Assembly (NCBI GenBank): GCA_937915755.1
Contig: CALGGR010000039.1
Coordinates: forward strand, 1 to 32,451
Direction of reading: 5' to 3'
Source: an uncultured Fretibacterium sp.
Lineage (GTDB): Bacteria > Synergistota > Synergistia > Synergistales > Aminobacteriaceae
Length of the DNA stretch: 32,451 nt
The translations under genes were made by a program, and so were the position numbers. Below are positions 31,937 to 32,451 of the stretch, one piece after another (the stretch's first letter is position 1; the number at the start of each line of letters is the position of its first letter). The notes beneath the pieces are model-generated. The model did no database searches and was not told the origin of the DNA. It saw only the letters and a program-made list of their open reading frames with translations.

Positions 31937-32451
31937 TTATCTCTGCTGGGGATGCGCCATCAATTCGGTTATCCTTGCTGCTTTTGTCGGCTTAATTTTG
32001 CCCATAATTGAGGCCCTCGCATCATTAGGCAGCCTCATCAGCAATTCTACGGCCATAGCATCGCGCAACTGTTCAACCACTGCCGCAGCGTTTCTTGCGG
32101 ACATGTCCTGATACGTACGCGCTACCTGATTCATGAGTTCCTGTTCCGTCTCAGTAGGGCCGTTTGCTGTTCCTTCTGTTGCCTGACTGGTTTCCTGTGC
32201 CCTGAGTCTCCTCTGCTTCCTGGCGATGTCACGCGAAAGTTCAACGAGTGCAAGCTCCCTCTGTTCATAGACTTCCATTCTTGCAACATCACGGCTCTCA
32301 AGCGAACGTTCAAGAGCGTCAAGCCTTCTCTGCCACTGTTCAAGCTCAACTGCCCGGCGTGCTCCTACACTGAGTGCATAGAACTCCGGGACCTCAAAGA
32401 ACTTTGCAAGATCTTTCCCAAAATATGGAATATTAGGTATTATGTTCCAGA
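31937..32451 (-). CDS. MotE-like flagellar protein, partial (5' end outside window)
   Basis: The frame is open to the right edge of the window, so the N-terminus is missing; the visible part is about 171 residues. It contains a long charged coiled coil (RRAVELEQWQRRLDALERS onward to ARKQRRLRAQE) and a C-terminal MgtE-N-like helical domain (YQDMSARNAAAVVEQL, then LLMRLPNDARASIMGKI). This matches MotE, a chaperone or partner of the stator/flagellar system in many bacteria, whose gene usually lies near fliK. It ends 25 nt before the fliK ATG. Confidence 0.75.
   Translation of the reverse strand, partial: WNIIPNIPYFGKDLAKFFEVPEFYALSVGARRAVELEQWQRRLDALERSLESRDVARMEVYEQRELALVELSRDIARKQRRLRAQETSQATEGTANGPTETEQELMNQVARTYQDMSARNAAAVVEQLRDAMAVELLMRLPNDARASIMGKIKPTKAARITELMAHPQQR

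Overview
The window looks like chromosomal DNA from a flagellated anaerobe of the phylum Synergistota. The main clue is an orphan fragment at 8441-8716. It ends in SSGGCNSG, a hydrophobic stretch and a Lys-Arg pair, which is the layout of the Synergist-CTERM sorting signal. An oxygen-sensitive [FeFe] hydrogenase, a flavodiiron protein, anaerobic-type cobalamin synthesis and a flagellar hook cluster all fit an anaerobe. Several genes use TTG starts with good Shine-Dalgarno sequences (2433, 6709, 13601), and one probably uses CTG (17763).

Left part (1-6.8 kb): a short hypothetical ORF, a hairpin-rich non-coding stretch, an exported protein, a J-domain protein with no standard start codon, a DUF4230 protein on the + strand, and a two-gene hydrogenase operon. 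In that operon HydA is paired with a chimera of the NuoF iron-sulfur domain and a GltD-type flavoprotein.

RNA-linked part (6.8-8.5 kb): a DUF2828/von Willebrand A protein has the architecture of a Ro60-like RNA-binding protein. Its 5' leader carries a compact RNA with a complete circularly permuted tRNA body: variable loop, T-arm, short acceptor stem capped by GAAA, D-arm, all closed by a G/C stem. This is how bacterial Y RNAs (YrlA type) mimic tRNA, but those are known next to TROVE-domain Ro proteins, not next to DUF2828. I consider this pair the best candidate for an undescribed system in the window.

Cell-wall and division part (8.8-13.6 kb, - strand): murC-murB-ftsQ-ftsA, with a decayed IS200/IS605 (tnpB) right end lodged between ftsQ and ftsA, and no ftsZ after ftsA.

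RNA-repair island (13.8-16.3 kb, + strand): three tightly coupled genes encode a SAM methyltransferase with a Hen1-like EVLEH plus His pattern, an Rnl2-type RNA ligase, and an HD-phosphoesterase/5'-kinase fusion (HD-Pnk type). Together they could heal and seal broken RNA.

Right part: a CPA2 cation/proton antiporter; a cupin-flavodiiron operon; a - strand cbiL / gate-type membrane protein / GGDEF-PIN operon, whose last gene joins a diguanylate cyclase domain to a predicted RNase and overlaps the flavodiiron gene tail to tail by 68 bp; a GH13 amylosucrase-type enzyme; and a flagellar hook cluster motE(partial)-fliK-flgD-flgE. FliK (about 1,342 aa) and FlgE (878 aa) are both very long, and FliK holds a 120-bp tandem duplication that is almost perfect.
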